Positions 37,411-46,217 are shown, counted from the first letter of the stretch. The stretch: 64,000 nucleotides of DNA from Pseudochrobactrum sp. sp1633 (GCF_030376605.1 NZ_JARRAE010000002.1:1-64000), one strand, 5' to 3'. Numbers and translations are program-made. Notes: generated by a model from the letters alone, not told the origin.

Positions 37411-37599
37411 ATGGCATTCGAAGAGATCAAGGCGGAAATCGCTTTGTTATTTGAGCAGATGGTCAATCAGCCTGAAGATATGCACGAATTGGCGGAAACC
37501 ATTCGTGAAAAGCTCAATGCGATGAGAGCCAGCGGCCTGCCGGTACCGGAAGATCTGGTCGAACTCGAAAAACGTCTCAACAGCGATTTAGGTGCCTGA
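37411..37599 (+). CDS. Conserved small helical protein, 62 residues
   Basis: Not assigned to a named family. It is acidic and strongly helical (FEEIKAEIALLFEQMVNQPE; LAETIREKLNAMRASG), with no signal peptide, likely cytosolic. AGGA lies 7 bases before the ATG at 37411. The stop overlaps the start of the transglycosylase gene by one base (TGATG), so the two are translationally coupled. Coupling to a murein hydrolase suggests an accessory or regulatory role, but that is inference. Confidence 0.75.
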   Translation: MAFEEIKAEIALLFEQMVNQPEDMHELAETIREKLNAMRASGLPVPEDLVELEKRLNSDLGA

Positions 37600-38645
37600 T
37601 GCAAATTTCATCTCTGGCACTGCGCTCTGCTCTTCTGCTTTCCGGTGTTGTGGTGCTTTCTGCCTGCACCACGACCAATAATCCTAAAACCGCAGCAAAC
37701 ACAGCATCAACACAGGCTGTTGATATGGCTGTGGCGGATATGGCCAAAGCTGTTAACACGCCTGAAACTGTTGCGGGCGTGCCAAACCCTGATGGCAGTG
37801 CCAAGGGTGCAATAATTGCTGCCGCTGCTCCCGCCGATGCGGCGCAGGTTGCCGGTCAAACACAGGTTCTGGCTTTGGCAGCAACGGATGTCGCTGATCC
37901 GGTTTTGCCTGCCGCTGTACCGTTGCCGATGTTCCGCCAAACGGCAACTGAGGCTTTGCTGGCAACGGCAACACCGTCTCTGGCAACCGGTGCACATAAT
38001 ACACCGGGTGAAGTGAAATATACCGGCGTTACCAAATCCGGTACGGCCAATCATCTGGTAGAGCAGCGCGCCGAGATCGCGGCAGACAGCAAGCCGGAAC
38101 TGCATAATCTTATCGGGCAATATGCGGCCGCCTATCAGGTGCCGGAGCGTCTGGTGCATCGCGTTGTGCAGCGCGAGAGCCGATATAATCCTGTTGCCCG
38201 CAATGGCCCGTATTTCGGTCTGATGCAGATCAGCCATGCCACAGCGCGTGGCATGGGCTATCAGGGCAACGCGCAAGGCCTGCTCAATGCCAATACCAAT
38301 CTGCGCTATGCGGTTAAATATCTGGCCGGTGCTTATAAAGTTGCCGGCGGTAATGAAACGCAGGCAGTGAAATTCTATGCACGCGGCTATTATTATGATG
38401 CCAAGCGCAAGGGGCTTCTGGAAGAAACCGGTTTGCGCACAGGGCCTAATTCCGTGCGCACGGCGTTTATTGAACCGGGTAAGACCACAGAAGCGGCCAA
38501 GGCCGTGACAGCCGCTGCAACCGGCAATGCTGTTGATGTGGCACAAACTGATCCTATGGTCACGCAGTCTGTTGCTAAATCTGCAAAAACTGCAGGCAAA
38601 TCATCCCGCGTTTCCTTTAAGCCGCGGGAAAATATTCAGCGCTGA
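37599..38645 (+). CDS. Lytic transglycosylase domain lipoprotein
   Basis: A 348-residue predicted lipoprotein: signal with lipobox LSAC (Cys 26), an Ala/Thr/Val-rich linker of about 140 residues, and an SLT domain around residues 165-285. The catalytic Glu is in VVQRESRYNPVA, followed by GLMQISHATARGMGY and NLRYAVKYLAGAY. It should cleave glycan strands to 1,6-anhydro ends during envelope growth. The tail is Ala/Thr/Lys-rich, ending SRVSFKPRENIQR. Translationally coupled to the 62-residue protein and followed by a terminator. Confidence 0.92.
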   Translation: MQISSLALRSALLLSGVVVLSACTTTNNPKTAANTASTQAVDMAVADMAKAVNTPETVAGVPNPDGSAKGAIIAAAAPADAAQVAGQTQVLALAATDVADPVLPAAVPLPMFRQTATEALLATATPSLATGAHNTPGEVKYTGVTKSGTANHLVEQRAEIAADSKPELHNLIGQYAAAYQVPERLVHRVVQRESRYNPVARNGPYFGLMQISHATARGMGYQGNAQGLLNANTNLRYAVKYLAGAYKVAGGNETQAVKFYARGYYYDAKRKGLLEETGLRTGPNSVRTAFIEPGKTTEAAKAVTAAATGNAVDVAQTDPMVTQSVAKSAKTAGKSSRVSFKPRENIQR

Positions 38646-38676
38646 TTTCGGTGCTGTTTATAACCACCTTCTTTTG

Positions 38677-38712
38677 ACCGCTTGCCTTTGAAGTGAGGCA
38701 AGCGGTTTTTTA
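38677..38712 (+). terminator. Rho-independent terminator of the transglycosylase gene
   Basis: ACCGCTTGCC pairs with GGCAAGCGGT around a loop of about 10 bases, followed by a T-run. It lies 31 bases after the stop. Confidence 0.9.
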
Positions 38713-38860
38713 TTACCTGTGTTCGGCGCAGCTCTCGGAATTTTAAGAAGCGGTCATTTTGTCGTCATGAATCTATAATCATTCTGACGCATACTTATTA
38801 TGCGTCAGGCTCTGAAAGGTTCAGATCACACGCTCCGGTAATTTTAGCAGGCGGTCTGAT

Positions 38861-39520
38861 ATGAACCAGATTTTACAAAGGGCTGAAGCGTCCGTTGCCC
38901 GTCTTTATGACAACGCCGAATTATGGGCAGACGGCATTGTGCATGTGGTCGGTGTCGTGCTGGCCGTGAGCGGTGCCGCAGCAATGCTCTGGTATTTCGC
39001 TGGGCAGATATCACCGGTCATTTATATCTCCGCGCTGATCTATGTTCTGAGCCTTGTGGCCGCGCTGACGATCTCTGCAATCTATAATATCTGGCCGGTC
39101 TCGCCGGTGAAGCAGTTTCTGCGCCGCTTTGATCATTCCATGATCTATGTGCTGATTGCCGGAACCTATACGCCCTTCATCATGAAAATGGGCGAAGGGG
39201 CAGGCTGGCATTTGGGGCTGGTCTGGCTGATTGCGTTTTGTGGTATTGCGCTGAAACTGACAATGCCCGGTCGTTTTGACCGTTTGGCAATCCTGCTCTA
39301 TCTTGCGCTCGGCTGGAGCGGCGTGCTGATTTACGATCAGCTGTTGCAGTTCCTGCCCCTGCAAGTGGTAGTGCTGATTGCTGCTGGTGGGATCATCTAT
39401 TCCCTCGGCGTTATTTTCCATGTCTGGGAACGCCTGCGCTTCCAAAACGCAATCTGGCACGGCTTTGTCGTAGCAGGAGCTACTCTCCACTACAGTGCAG
39501 TCTTCCTCGCCGTCCATTAA
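38861..39520 (+). CDS. Hemolysin III family (PAQR-type) membrane protein
   Basis: A 219-residue seven-helix membrane protein of the hemolysin III/YqfA family. Conserved motifs are the SAIYNIWP segment, HSMIYVLIAGTYTPF and the late SLGVIFHVWERLRFQNAIWH, which hold the Ser/His/Asp metal-type residues of PAQR proteins. Function in bacteria is unclear, with links to fatty-acid or membrane homeostasis. True haemolytic activity should not be assumed. The ATG at 38861 follows an AGCAGG-type site. It converges on argG. Confidence 0.9.
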   Translation: MNQILQRAEASVARLYDNAELWADGIVHVVGVVLAVSGAAAMLWYFAGQISPVIYISALIYVLSLVAALTISAIYNIWPVSPVKQFLRRFDHSMIYVLIAGTYTPFIMKMGEGAGWHLGLVWLIAFCGIALKLTMPGRFDRLAILLYLALGWSGVLIYDQLLQFLPLQVVVLIAAGGIIYSLGVIFHVWERLRFQNAIWHGFVVAGATLHYSAVFLAVH

Positions 39521-39645
39521 TTTTGGCTCTGGCGGCCTGCAAATGGCAATTTCCTCCGATCCGGTGCTCACGCACTAGCAGTGCGCTCCGCTCCGGTTCT
39601 CGAAAATCACCATTTTCGTCACGCCATAACCAAAATTCGCTTCGC
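39518..39645. repeat. Palindromic intergenic element
   Basis: An imperfect outer inverted repeat (ATTTTGGCTCTGGCG near 39518 with CGCCATAACCAAAAT near 39630) encloses GC-rich DNA with a GCACTAGCAGTGC hairpin (39572-39584) and CGAAAATCACCATTTTCG (39600-39617). Similar elements with CTCCGCTCCGGTT are, from memory, abundant in Ochrobactrum and Brucella. It sits between convergent hlyIII and argG. Confidence 0.5.
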
Positions 39646-39677
39646 GTCGCGCTTGTTATCTGAAAAAAGACAAATAA

Positions 39678-39705
39678 AAAACAGCCGGATTGCTCCGGCT
39701 GTTTG
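39678..39705 (-). terminator. Terminator of argG, usable in both directions
   Basis: AAACAGCCGGA pairs with TCCGGCTGTTT around TTGC. A-rich flanking sequence supplies the U-tract for argG on the minus strand. It begins about 24 bases beyond the argG stop. Confidence 0.85.
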
Positions 39706-39728
39706 TATATTTAGATAATCTGGTTTGA

Positions 39729-40949
39729 TTAGCCGCGGTTGCGGGCTGCCAAAGTGCGCAGACGCAGTGCATTGAGCTTGATAAAGCCTGCTGCATCTTT
39801 CTGGTCATATGCGCCGTGATCATCTTCAAATGTCACCAGCTTGTCGGAATAAAGCGACTTATCGCTTTCGCGGCCGGTCACAATCACATTGCCCTTATAG
39901 AGCTTGAGTGTGACTTCACCTTCTACGTGACGCTGGCTGAGGTCGATTGCAGCCTGCAGCATTTCACGCTCCGGTGAGTACCAGAAGCCGTAATAGATCA
40001 GTTCCGCATAGCGTGGCATCAGTTCATCTTTAAGATGCGCTGCGCCGCGATCCAGCGTAATGCTTTCAATCGCGCGGTGTGCTGCGAGCAGAATGGTGCC
40101 GCCCGGTGTTTCATAAACGCCGCGGGATTTCATGCCAACGAAACGGTTTTCAACGAGGTCAAGACGACCGATACCATTGTCACGGCCATAATCATTGAGT
40201 GCAGCCAGCAGGGTTGCTGGTGACATGCGCACGCCGTTGATCGAAACCGCATCACCGCGTTCAAAGCCGACTTTGATGATGGTTGCTTTGTCTGGTGCTG
40301 CTTCTGGAGAAATAGTGCGCATATGCACATATTCAGGTGCTTCAACAGCCGGATCTTCCAGCACTTTACCTTCTGATGAAGAGTGCAGCAGGTTGGCGTC
40401 AACCGAGAATGGGGCTTCGCCCATCTTGTCTTTTGCCACCGGAATCTGGTGCTGTTCAGCAAAGTCCAGCAGATCTGTACGGCTCTTGAACGACCAGTCG
40501 CGCCACGGAGCAATGATCTTGATATCCGGGTTCAGTGCATAGGCGGATAGTTCGAAACGAACCTGATCGTTACCCTTACCGGTTGCGCCGTGAGCAATTG
40601 CATCTGCGCCGGTTTTTTTAGCGATTTCGATGAGGTGCTTGGAGATCAGCGGGCGGGCAATCGAAGTACCGAGCAGGTAAACGCCTTCATAAACAGCATT
40701 GGCGCGGAACATCGGGAAAACGAAATCGCGGACGAATTCTTCACGGACATCTTCAACGAAGATTTCTTTGATGCCGAGCATTTCAGCTTTTTTGCGTGCC
40801 GGTTCCAGCTCTTCACCCTGACCGAGATCAGCGGTGAATGTCACAACCTCAGCACCGAGCTCGGTCTGCAGCCATTTCAGAATGATTGAAGTATCGAGAC
40901 CGCCGGAATAAGCGAGCACGACTTTTTTAACGTCTTTCCAGTTATTCAT
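39729..40949 (-). CDS. argG: Argininosuccinate synthase
   Basis: A 406-residue enzyme joining citrulline and aspartate with ATP, the penultimate step of arginine synthesis. The ATP-binding P-loop is [10 protein letters not shown] near residue 14. The conserved blocks [29 protein letters not shown] and [10 protein letters not shown] are present, and length is standard. Monocistronic, with a terminator at 39678-39705. The ATG at 40949 gives [17 protein letters not shown]. Confidence 0.97.
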   Translation of the reverse strand: MNNWKDVKKVVLAYSGGLDTSIILKWLQTELGAEVVTFTADLGQGEELEPARKKAEMLGIKEIFVEDVREEFVRDFVFPMFRANAVYEGVYLLGTSIARPLISKHLIEIAKKTGADAIAHGATGKGNDQVRFELSAYALNPDIKIIAPWRDWSFKSRTDLLDFAEQHQIPVAKDKMGEAPFSVDANLLHSSSEGKVLEDPAVEAPEYVHMRTISPEAAPDKATIIKVGFERGDAVSINGVRMSPATLLAALNDYGRDNGIGRLDLVENRFVGMKSRGVYETPGGTILLAAHRAIESITLDRGAAHLKDELMPRYAELIYYGFWYSPEREMLQAAIDLSQRHVEGEVTLKLYKGNVIVTGRESDKSLYSDKLVTFEDDHGAYDQKDAAGFIKLNALRLRTLAARNRG

Positions 40950-41168
40950 TTTTGCATCCAGTACGAGCCGGTACGGCTTAGGAGTGGTTTCCGCATCGCA
41001 GCGGAGAGAATTCTGGCTTTTCTTTTATCATCTCAATAATGTGAAGCAAGGTGTCTTAATGCCGGAGTTGTCAGATTGTTAAATTTTAGCGACGGACGAG
41101 TAAATCCGGTTCCGTGTAAACAATTTCTGCGTTAGCTTGGCAAAATTCATCTGCTTCGGGGCGCATTC

Positions 41169-41828
41169 ATGTCATTCTTAAGTTCTCTGACTTTTATACC
41201 GGACTGGCCGGTGCTGGTTCAGTTCGCCATTGCCACATTTATCCTGTCGATTACGCCGGGTCCCGACATGACATTATTTGTCGGCCGCGCTTTGTCTGAG
41301 GGTAAGGTGGCCGGTTTTGCCTGTCTCGCCGGTGCCTCCAGCGGCATTGTCATCCATACCACGATGGTGGCCATTGGCTTGTCTGCGCTGATTATTGCTT
41401 CGCCAAGTGCGTTCTGGGTGCTGAAAGTTGTTGGTGCCGGATATTTGGTGTTTCTGGCTGTTCAGGCGCTGCGCAAAGGCTCGGCATTCGCGCCGGAAAA
41501 AGGCAGCGGTAAAAAGCACACATTGTTTCAGAACTGGGCAACGGGACTGGGAATTAATCTGCTCAACCCGAAAATCATCCTGTTTAACATGACTTTCCTG
41601 CCGCAGTTTGTTTCCGCTCATGATCCGCATGCACCGGGAAAACTGTTTTTCCTCGGGCTTTCCTTCATTCCGCTCAGCTTGCCGGTGGTGGTGCCGATGA
41701 TTTTAGCCGCGGATAAATTTGCAGGGCTTTTGAAGAAGAATCCAACAGTAACACGCTGGGTCGATTATATTTTTGCGAGCGTGTTCTCGGTCTTTGCTAT
41801 GAAAATTCTGCTGGCCGAAGGCAAGTAA
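41169..41828 (+). CDS. LysE/RhtB family amino-acid exporter
   Basis: A 219-residue inner-membrane exporter with about six helices. The family signature is TPGPDMTLFVGRALSEGKVAG near residue 35, followed by GASSGIVIHTTMVAIG and the mid-protein NPKIILFNMTFLPQF. Such proteins export amino acids or homoserine lactone-like compounds; the substrate cannot be predicted. It faces argG divergently across about 220 bases. Beyond its stop is the palindromic repeat at 41837-41883. Confidence 0.93.
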   Translation: MSFLSSLTFIPDWPVLVQFAIATFILSITPGPDMTLFVGRALSEGKVAGFACLAGASSGIVIHTTMVAIGLSALIIASPSAFWVLKVVGAGYLVFLAVQALRKGSAFAPEKGSGKKHTLFQNWATGLGINLLNPKIILFNMTFLPQFVSAHDPHAPGKLFFLGLSFIPLSLPVVVPMILAADKFAGLLKKNPTVTRWVDYIFASVFSVFAMKILLAEGK

Positions 41829-41836
41829 TTTATAGC

Positions 41837-41883
41837 ATGTCTCCCAAAAGTGGATACCGGTTTTGGGGCAAAGATATGCGTGA
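41837..41883. repeat. Short palindromic Rhizobiales-type intergenic repeat
   Basis: GCATGTCTCCCAAAA is an imperfect complement of TTTTGGGGCAAAGATATGC around a short spacer. It closely resembles, from memory, a widespread short repeat of Brucella and Rhizobium with the pattern GCATGTCxCCCAAAA. It lies between convergent lysE and the 156-residue membrane protein, as the other elements of this type do. Confidence 0.55.
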
Positions 41884-41892
41884 AAAGAAAAA

Positions 41893-42363
41893 CTATTTGG
41901 TTTCCGGTGTCTCTTTGCCGGAAACCATATTGGTCCAGCGCCCAGATACCAGCCAGTAGACGAATCCGCCGGTAATTCCGGCGGCAGCAATGCTCATCAG
42001 CATCATCGCTTCGTCGGCGTTTTTCACATCTGGTTCAAAGCCTGCAATGAAGAGAATAATGCCTGAAATCATGCCGCCAAGGCTATAAAACAGGCTATCG
42101 CGTTTGTTGAAATATTCACCGCATGCGATGAGTACAAGAGCGGGCCAAAAGGCAAGATAACCGACAATTATGGCCATGAACGGCGTAGCAACAAACAGCC
42201 CCGCTCCGAAGCCATACTCAAAGCCGTCATTGATAATATCCGGCAGGAAACCGATGGTTGCCAGAAGCAGCACATTGAGTAACAAGCCCGCAGCCAGAAC
42301 GGCACAGCCATAGCCAAAGATGATGACTGTGAACCGGCCGATCAGTTGCAGGCTTTTATCCAT
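41893..42363 (-). CDS. Membrane protein of unknown function, tandem paralogue A
   Basis: A 156-residue protein with four predicted helices (FTVIIFGYGCAVLAAGLLLN; MAIIVGYLAFWPALVLIACG; SLGGMISGIILFIAGF; MSIAAAGITGGFVYWLVSG). It is clearly related to the next gene upstream: both share G-E-x-F-x(2)-R-D-x-L-F-Y in mid-protein and end with YW-x(2)-x-GRWTN. Function unknown; I know of no named family. The GC content is normal for the window, unlike its paralogue. The ATG at 42363 begins MDKSLQLIGRF. Confidence 0.8.
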   Translation of the reverse strand: MDKSLQLIGRFTVIIFGYGCAVLAAGLLLNVLLLATIGFLPDIINDGFEYGFGAGLFVATPFMAIIVGYLAFWPALVLIACGEYFNKRDSLFYSLGGMISGIILFIAGFEPDVKNADEAMMLMSIAAAGITGGFVYWLVSGRWTNMVSGKETPETK

Positions 42364-42420
42364 ATTGAGTGTATCTTTGATTGAATTGAAGGTTATTTCT
42401 TTAAATTATAGTGTACTATA

Positions 42421-42864
42421 TTATTCTCGTTGTGATGGAATATTTGTCCATCGACCTGCAATCATCCAGTATGTTAGGCCACCAATAAAGCCGCAGCTTA
42501 AAATTCTTGCAAATATAGCGATTATGCTATCGCCTTGTTTTCCAACATCTGAGTAAGCTGCATACAGAATAAGGTTCATGGTAATTGCGGATAAAATGTA
42601 AAATAATTTATCTCTTCTGGAAAATACTTCTCCAAGCGCGACGATAAGTAATGCCGGAAGAAATGTGTAAGGTAAGGTTATATAACTGTAAAATATTGAT
42701 ATTAATGCAATTCCTAAAAGACCTAAAAAATTATTTCCGCCTAAAGGGGGATCTATAAATAGAATATTCGCAAATCCTAAAAAGGCAACTGCAGCAGATA
42801 CAGCAAGAAAATATCCCAAAAATATTACGAAAATACGTGCAGTTAAATTCGTTAGGGTAATCAT
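42421..42864 (-). CDS. Membrane protein of unknown function, tandem paralogue B
   Basis: A 147-residue paralogue of the preceding protein, about 57 bases upstream of it on the same strand. Predicted helices are FVIFLGYFLAVSAAVAFLGF, YTFLPALLIVALGEV, ILSAITMNLILYAAY and ILSCGFIGGLTYWMIAG. It shares GE-V-F-S-RRDKLFY and GRWTNIPSQ with paralogue A. It is strikingly AT-rich for this window, which suggests different ancestry, relaxed codon use or transfer. The two could form a heteromer. Function unknown. Confidence 0.78.
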   Translation of the reverse strand: MITLTNLTARIFVIFLGYFLAVSAAVAFLGFANILFIDPPLGGNNFLGLLGIALISIFYSYITLPYTFLPALLIVALGEVFSRRDKLFYILSAITMNLILYAAYSDVGKQGDSIIAIFARILSCGFIGGLTYWMIAGRWTNIPSQRE

Positions 42865-42979
42865 TTTGCATCCGTTCTATGTGGAAATCAGCGGATTTTT
42901 TCAGTGTAATGATATTTTATTTAACTAATATGCAATTTACATTGCATCACAGTGTAAACTTATGCATGTAACTATATAT

Positions 42980-43021
42980 TTCCAGAATGATTAATAGTTT
43001 GTTCTATTAATCATTCTGGAA
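42980..43021. terminator. Perfect 18-base hairpin between rlmN and the membrane paralogues
   Basis: TTCCAGAATGATTAATAG (42980-42997) and CTATTAATCATTCTGGAA (43004-43021) are exact complements with a 6-base loop, about 40 bases beyond the rlmN stop (which lies at the low-coordinate end of rlmN). A TTGTTTTTT run follows on the plus strand and AT-rich DNA on the minus strand, so it can terminate rlmN only imperfectly. Confidence 0.65.
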
Positions 43022-43058
43022 TTGTTTTTTGGATGTATTGAATAGGTGGTGGTGCCGC

Positions 43059-44297
43059 TTAATCTTCGCCGTGATTGGCAATCATCATGGCTTCAAATGC
43101 CAGACGATCGGTTTTGCGCATACGCTCGGATTCTGATTTCAGCTGACCGCAAGCAGCGAGAATATCGCGGCCGCGCGGTGTGCGGATCGGAGAGGCGTAG
43201 CCTGCTGCATTTACGTAATCGGCAAAGCGCTCAATCTGTTCCCAATCCGAGCACTGGTAATTTGTACCGGGCCAAGGATTGAACGGGATGAGATTGATTT
43301 TGGCCGGAATGCCTTTGAGCAGCTGCACCAGTTTCTTGGCATCTTCTAAGCTGTCATTCACGTCTTTGAGCATGACATATTCAAAGGTGATGCGCTTGGC
43401 ATTGGAAAGACCCGGATAGGCGCGGCAGGCTTTGATCAGCTCTTCCAGCGGATATTTTTTGTTGATGGGCACAAGCATATCGCGCAGATCGTCGCGCACT
43501 GCATGGAGCGAGATTGCCAGCATCACGCCGATTTCTTCACCGGTACGGTAAATTTCAGGCACAACACCGGAAGTGGAAAGCGTAATGCGGCGCTTGGAGA
43601 GCGACAAACCATCACCGTCCGAGGCAATGAGCAAGGCCTTCTTCACTTCTTCAAAATTATAGAGCGGTTCGCCCATGCCCATCATCACGATATTGGTGAT
43701 CTTGCGCCCTTCCGCCGGCACAATCGCACCATCGGGCGTATTGGCTTCAGGGAAATCGCCCAGACGGTCGCGTGCAGTGAGAAGCTGGGAGAGAATTTCC
43801 TCAGCAGTCAGATTGCGCACCAGTTTCTGTGTGCCGGTATGGCAGAAAGAGCAGGTGAGGGTACAGCCAACCTGAGAGGAAATGCACAGCGTACCGCGAC
43901 CTTCTTCAGGAATGTACACACATTCGATTTCAACCGGACGACCGGCGCCACGCGGCGGAAAGCGGAACAGCCATTTGCGGGTGCCATCGGTGGAAATTTG
44001 CTCTTCCACAACCTCCGGACGCGCAATCGTATAGTCTTTGGTCAGTGCTGCGCGCAGATCTTTGGAGATATTGGCCATATCGGCAAAATCCGATACGCCG
44101 CGCACATAGAGCCAGTGCCAGATTTGCGCGACGCGCATTTTTACCTGTTTGGGGGCGATGCCAACGTCCAGCAAGGCCTGTCCCAGTTCCTCACGGGAAA
44201 GACCGATCAATGTCGGCTTTGGCGCCAGCATCGCACGGGCATTAGCGGCCAGAGCATCGCGGGACTGAGGCGTGGTAAGGTCATAGGAAATAGACAT
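43059..44297 (-). CDS. rlmN: 23S rRNA (adenine-2503-C2)-methyltransferase
   Basis: A 412-residue radical-SAM enzyme that methylates A2503 of 23S rRNA and A37 of some tRNAs. The cluster motif is C-x3-C-x2-C in [15 protein letters not shown], followed by [17 protein letters not shown] and the [10 protein letters not shown] segment. The N-terminal accessory domain ([18 protein letters not shown]) is intact. Catalytic Cys pair: the radical-SAM-side Cys is in [18 protein letters not shown] near the C-terminus. Length is typical of alphaproteobacteria. Monocistronic. Confidence 0.96.
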   Translation of the reverse strand: MSISYDLTTPQSRDALAANARAMLAPKPTLIGLSREELGQALLDVGIAPKQVKMRVAQIWHWLYVRGVSDFADMANISKDLRAALTKDYTIARPEVVEEQISTDGTRKWLFRFPPRGAGRPVEIECVYIPEEGRGTLCISSQVGCTLTCSFCHTGTQKLVRNLTAEEILSQLLTARDRLGDFPEANTPDGAIVPAEGRKITNIVMMGMGEPLYNFEEVKKALLIASDGDGLSLSKRRITLSTSGVVPEIYRTGEEIGVMLAISLHAVRDDLRDMLVPINKKYPLEELIKACRAYPGLSNAKRITFEYVMLKDVNDSLEDAKKLVQLLKGIPAKINLIPFNPWPGTNYQCSDWEQIERFADYVNAAGYASPIRTPRGRDILAACGQLKSESERMRKTDRLAFEAMMIANHGED

Positions 44298-44653
44298 CAG
44301 CTTTACTTAAGGCTCACAATTGCATGGCCGCATCAGAAGGACAGAAATCCTGACGTATGACTGATAAAGCGGCACTGTTGCATGATTTAAAGGGGGCTTT
44401 TTTCGCGGTGAGATCCGCAAGAATACCCTGAAGTGCGGCCTCATAGCATGGAAATGGCGCTACGTCACGCTTTTATCAAGAGGTGGTCTGCGACGTAATT
44501 TCTAAAATACCGGCGATGATGCAAAAAAAGCCGGACATTAAGTCCGGCTTTTGAATTTTCAGATTGAACGCTGCGTTTGCGGTACTTCTAGCCTGCCCGC
44601 CTTAACGGCATTTTTGACCAGCCCGCTTTAGCGGCACTTCTAGCCTGCTCGCT
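44298..44653. other. Intergenic region between rlmN and ialB
   Basis: About 355 bases. It contains the ialB terminator hairpin at 44526-44552 and the tandem repeat at 44580-44669. The remainder (44298-44520) should include the rlmN promoter, but no clear boxes were seen. Confidence 0.4.
44526..44552 (-). terminator. Rho-independent terminator downstream of ialB
   Basis: AAAAGCCGGAC pairs with GTCCGGCTTTT around ATTAA, with A- and T-rich flanks. On the minus strand it is preceded by the repeat array and followed by a T-run, about 100 bases beyond the ialB stop. Confidence 0.85.
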
Positions 44654-44669
44654 TTAGCGGCATTTTTGA
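44580..44669. repeat. Tandem 26-bp repeat covering the 3' end of ialB
   Basis: Four head-to-tail units start at 44580, 44606, 44632 and 44658; the last is partial. Units 1 and 3 (ACTTCTAGCCTGC type) and units 2 and 4 (ATTTTTGACCAGC type) alternate, so the true period is about 52 bp. On the minus strand each full unit repeats TGCCG[CT]TAA, the final codons and stop of ialB. The gene uses the TAA in the first unit it meets (44654-44656). Confidence 0.75.
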
Positions 44670-45157
44670 ATTGCAGCGAGAGCTGCTGAAATGCCTTTAA
44701 GCGAATAGGTGTAGGTGGTTTTTGTGCCGCGCTTCGATGCCGCATTCACAACCATGTCTGAACCACCGCGCATCGCAGCAATCAGCTTCGGCTCTTCCGC
44801 AGCATTTTCCATCCAGCCGGATTTGCCGTTGGTAAACATGTTAAAGCGCGCATTGCCGATGGTGACGACGACTTTAGTATTGGCCTGCAATTCATAGCCG
44901 GCCATAAATTGCGGCTCAAAAGATACGTTCTGACCTGGCTTCTGGCTGACGAGGAAGAAATTATCTCCATGATCAACAGATGCAGGCTGCTTCTGGGTCG
45001 GGACGGACAGGACATAGCATACCTTACCGTTGCCCGACTGATAGCTGTATGCGCCCCAGGCGTTGAACTGGCTGATCTGGCTCGGGGACTGGGCAAGCGC
45101 GGAGCCTGCCATAGCCATTGTGAACACAGAAGCCGCGACGATCGATTTTCCAAGCAT
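44654..45157 (-). CDS. Invasion-associated locus B (IalB) family protein
   Basis: A 167-residue exported protein. Signal peptide SIVAASVFTMAMAGSALA precedes QSPSQ. The IalB domain shows FNAWGAYSYQSGNGKVCYVL, FFLVSQKPGQNVS and MRGGSDMVVNAASKRGT. Two Cys (VCYVL and the final KCR) could form a disulphide. In Bartonella the family assists erythrocyte invasion, but it is broad in Rhizobiales and often has no invasion role. The last codons and stop lie inside a tandem repeat that duplicates them. Monocistronic. Confidence 0.9.
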   Translation of the reverse strand: MLGKSIVAASVFTMAMAGSALAQSPSQISQFNAWGAYSYQSGNGKVCYVLSVPTQKQPASVDHGDNFFLVSQKPGQNVSFEPQFMAGYELQANTKVVVTIGNARFNMFTNGKSGWMENAAEEPKLIAAMRGGSDMVVNAASKRGTKTTYTYSLKGISAALAAIQKCR

Positions 45158-45442
45158 AGGTCCTACCGGTTCTCTTTCGTTTGCTTCAAACTCAAAATTC
45201 GGGAAACACGCTGATTAAAGCACGTCCCGTTTGTTTGTCTTAATTTGACTTAATCTGGGTTACCAAACCGTGAAGTTTTGAGGAAAATGAGTTGTTTTCC
45301 TGCGCAATATGCAAAATTTCTCACTCACCCGCCTGCATATGTGACTTCAGCATCAGGAAAGAGGCAATAATTTGTTCGCTTCGCCGTTGATTCTGGTTTC
45401 TTTAAAGCGGCTCGTAGCAGCGCTTGTTTTTCGACAGGAAAA

Positions 45443-45835
45443 TCAGTTTTGCTGCGTATCTGTCTCGGCATCCTGACGCAGCGATTGCTGCGCGGCCGCG
45501 TAATGTGCGGGTGTGATGTGGCTGCGAACAGAGGCCAGTGCTGCCATTAAGACCGCCATGTCATCTGTGAAGCCGATACCAATCAGAAGATCGGGCACAA
45601 AATCGAACGGCAGGACAAAATAAGCGAGTGCCGCGAGCAGCGTGGCACGGACACGGCGCGGTGTTTTGGGATCGAGCGCGCAATAATAGGAGGCAACTAG
45701 CTCCTCGGTAAAAGGAACATGCCGTGCCGCTTTTTTCAGCGTTTTCCAGAAATTTTTACGCACACGATGCGCGCGACTGGTCTGCTCGCGCTCGGAGCCG
45801 GGCTGTAAAATTTCACCGATTTTAATATCGTCCAT
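45443..45835 (-). CDS. YkvA family (DUF1232) membrane protein
   Basis: A 130-residue protein with the DUF1232 core, ALAYFVLPFDFVPDLLIGIGF, which marks the YkvA family and forms a short membrane hairpin. The N-terminus is basic and hydrophilic. Family members are small membrane-associated proteins of unknown function, and the tail is polar. It is transcribed toward the 3' end of ialB with 285 bases between them. The adjacent phhB gene faces the same way, 88 bases upstream, and the two may be co-transcribed. Confidence 0.88.
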   Translation of the reverse strand: MDDIKIGEILQPGSEREQTSRAHRVRKNFWKTLKKAARHVPFTEELVASYYCALDPKTPRRVRATLLAALAYFVLPFDFVPDLLIGIGFTDDMAVLMAALASVRSHITPAHYAAAQQSLRQDAETDTQQN

Positions 45836-45923
45836 AGCAAATCCTCATCAACGGACAAATGGTGCAGATGATGCGCTATTACAAGATACGGGTGTTTGAC
45901 GGGACAGGCGTTGCGGCTGTTTT

Positions 45924-46217
45924 TCAGGCAGCAAAATCATTGATCAGTTTTGCCATACGCATATCAAGTTCTGTCAGGCCTTTGGCCGAATGGGTCGTCA
46001 GGGTGATGTCGACTTTATTATAAACATTGAACCATTCCGGATGGTGGTCGAGCTTTTCGGCCGCCAGAGCAACGCGGGTCATAAAAGCAAAGGCTGCATT
46101 GAAATCGCGGAATTTAAAACTTTGACGGATGGATAAATGATCTTCCGACAATGCCCATCCTGAAAGCTGTGACAGGGCTGTGCGTATGTCTTCATGGGAC
46201 AGAGGCGTGCGTGACAT
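45924..46217 (-). CDS. phhB: 4a-hydroxytetrahydrobiopterin dehydratase
   Basis: A 97-residue pterin-4a-carbinolamine dehydratase (PCD/DCoH). The signature [20 protein letters not shown] contains the catalytic His pair and the pterin-binding region, and [11 protein letters not shown] precedes it. It recycles the pterin cofactor of aromatic amino-acid hydroxylases or has a folate-salvage-like role. No hydroxylase is nearby, so the physiological partner is unknown. Length fits the family. Confidence 0.92.
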   Translation of the reverse strand: MSRTPLSHEDIRTALSQLSGWALSEDHLSIRQSFKFRDFNAAFAFMTRVALAAEKLDHHPEWFNVYNKVDITLTTHSAKGLTELDMRMAKLINDFAA

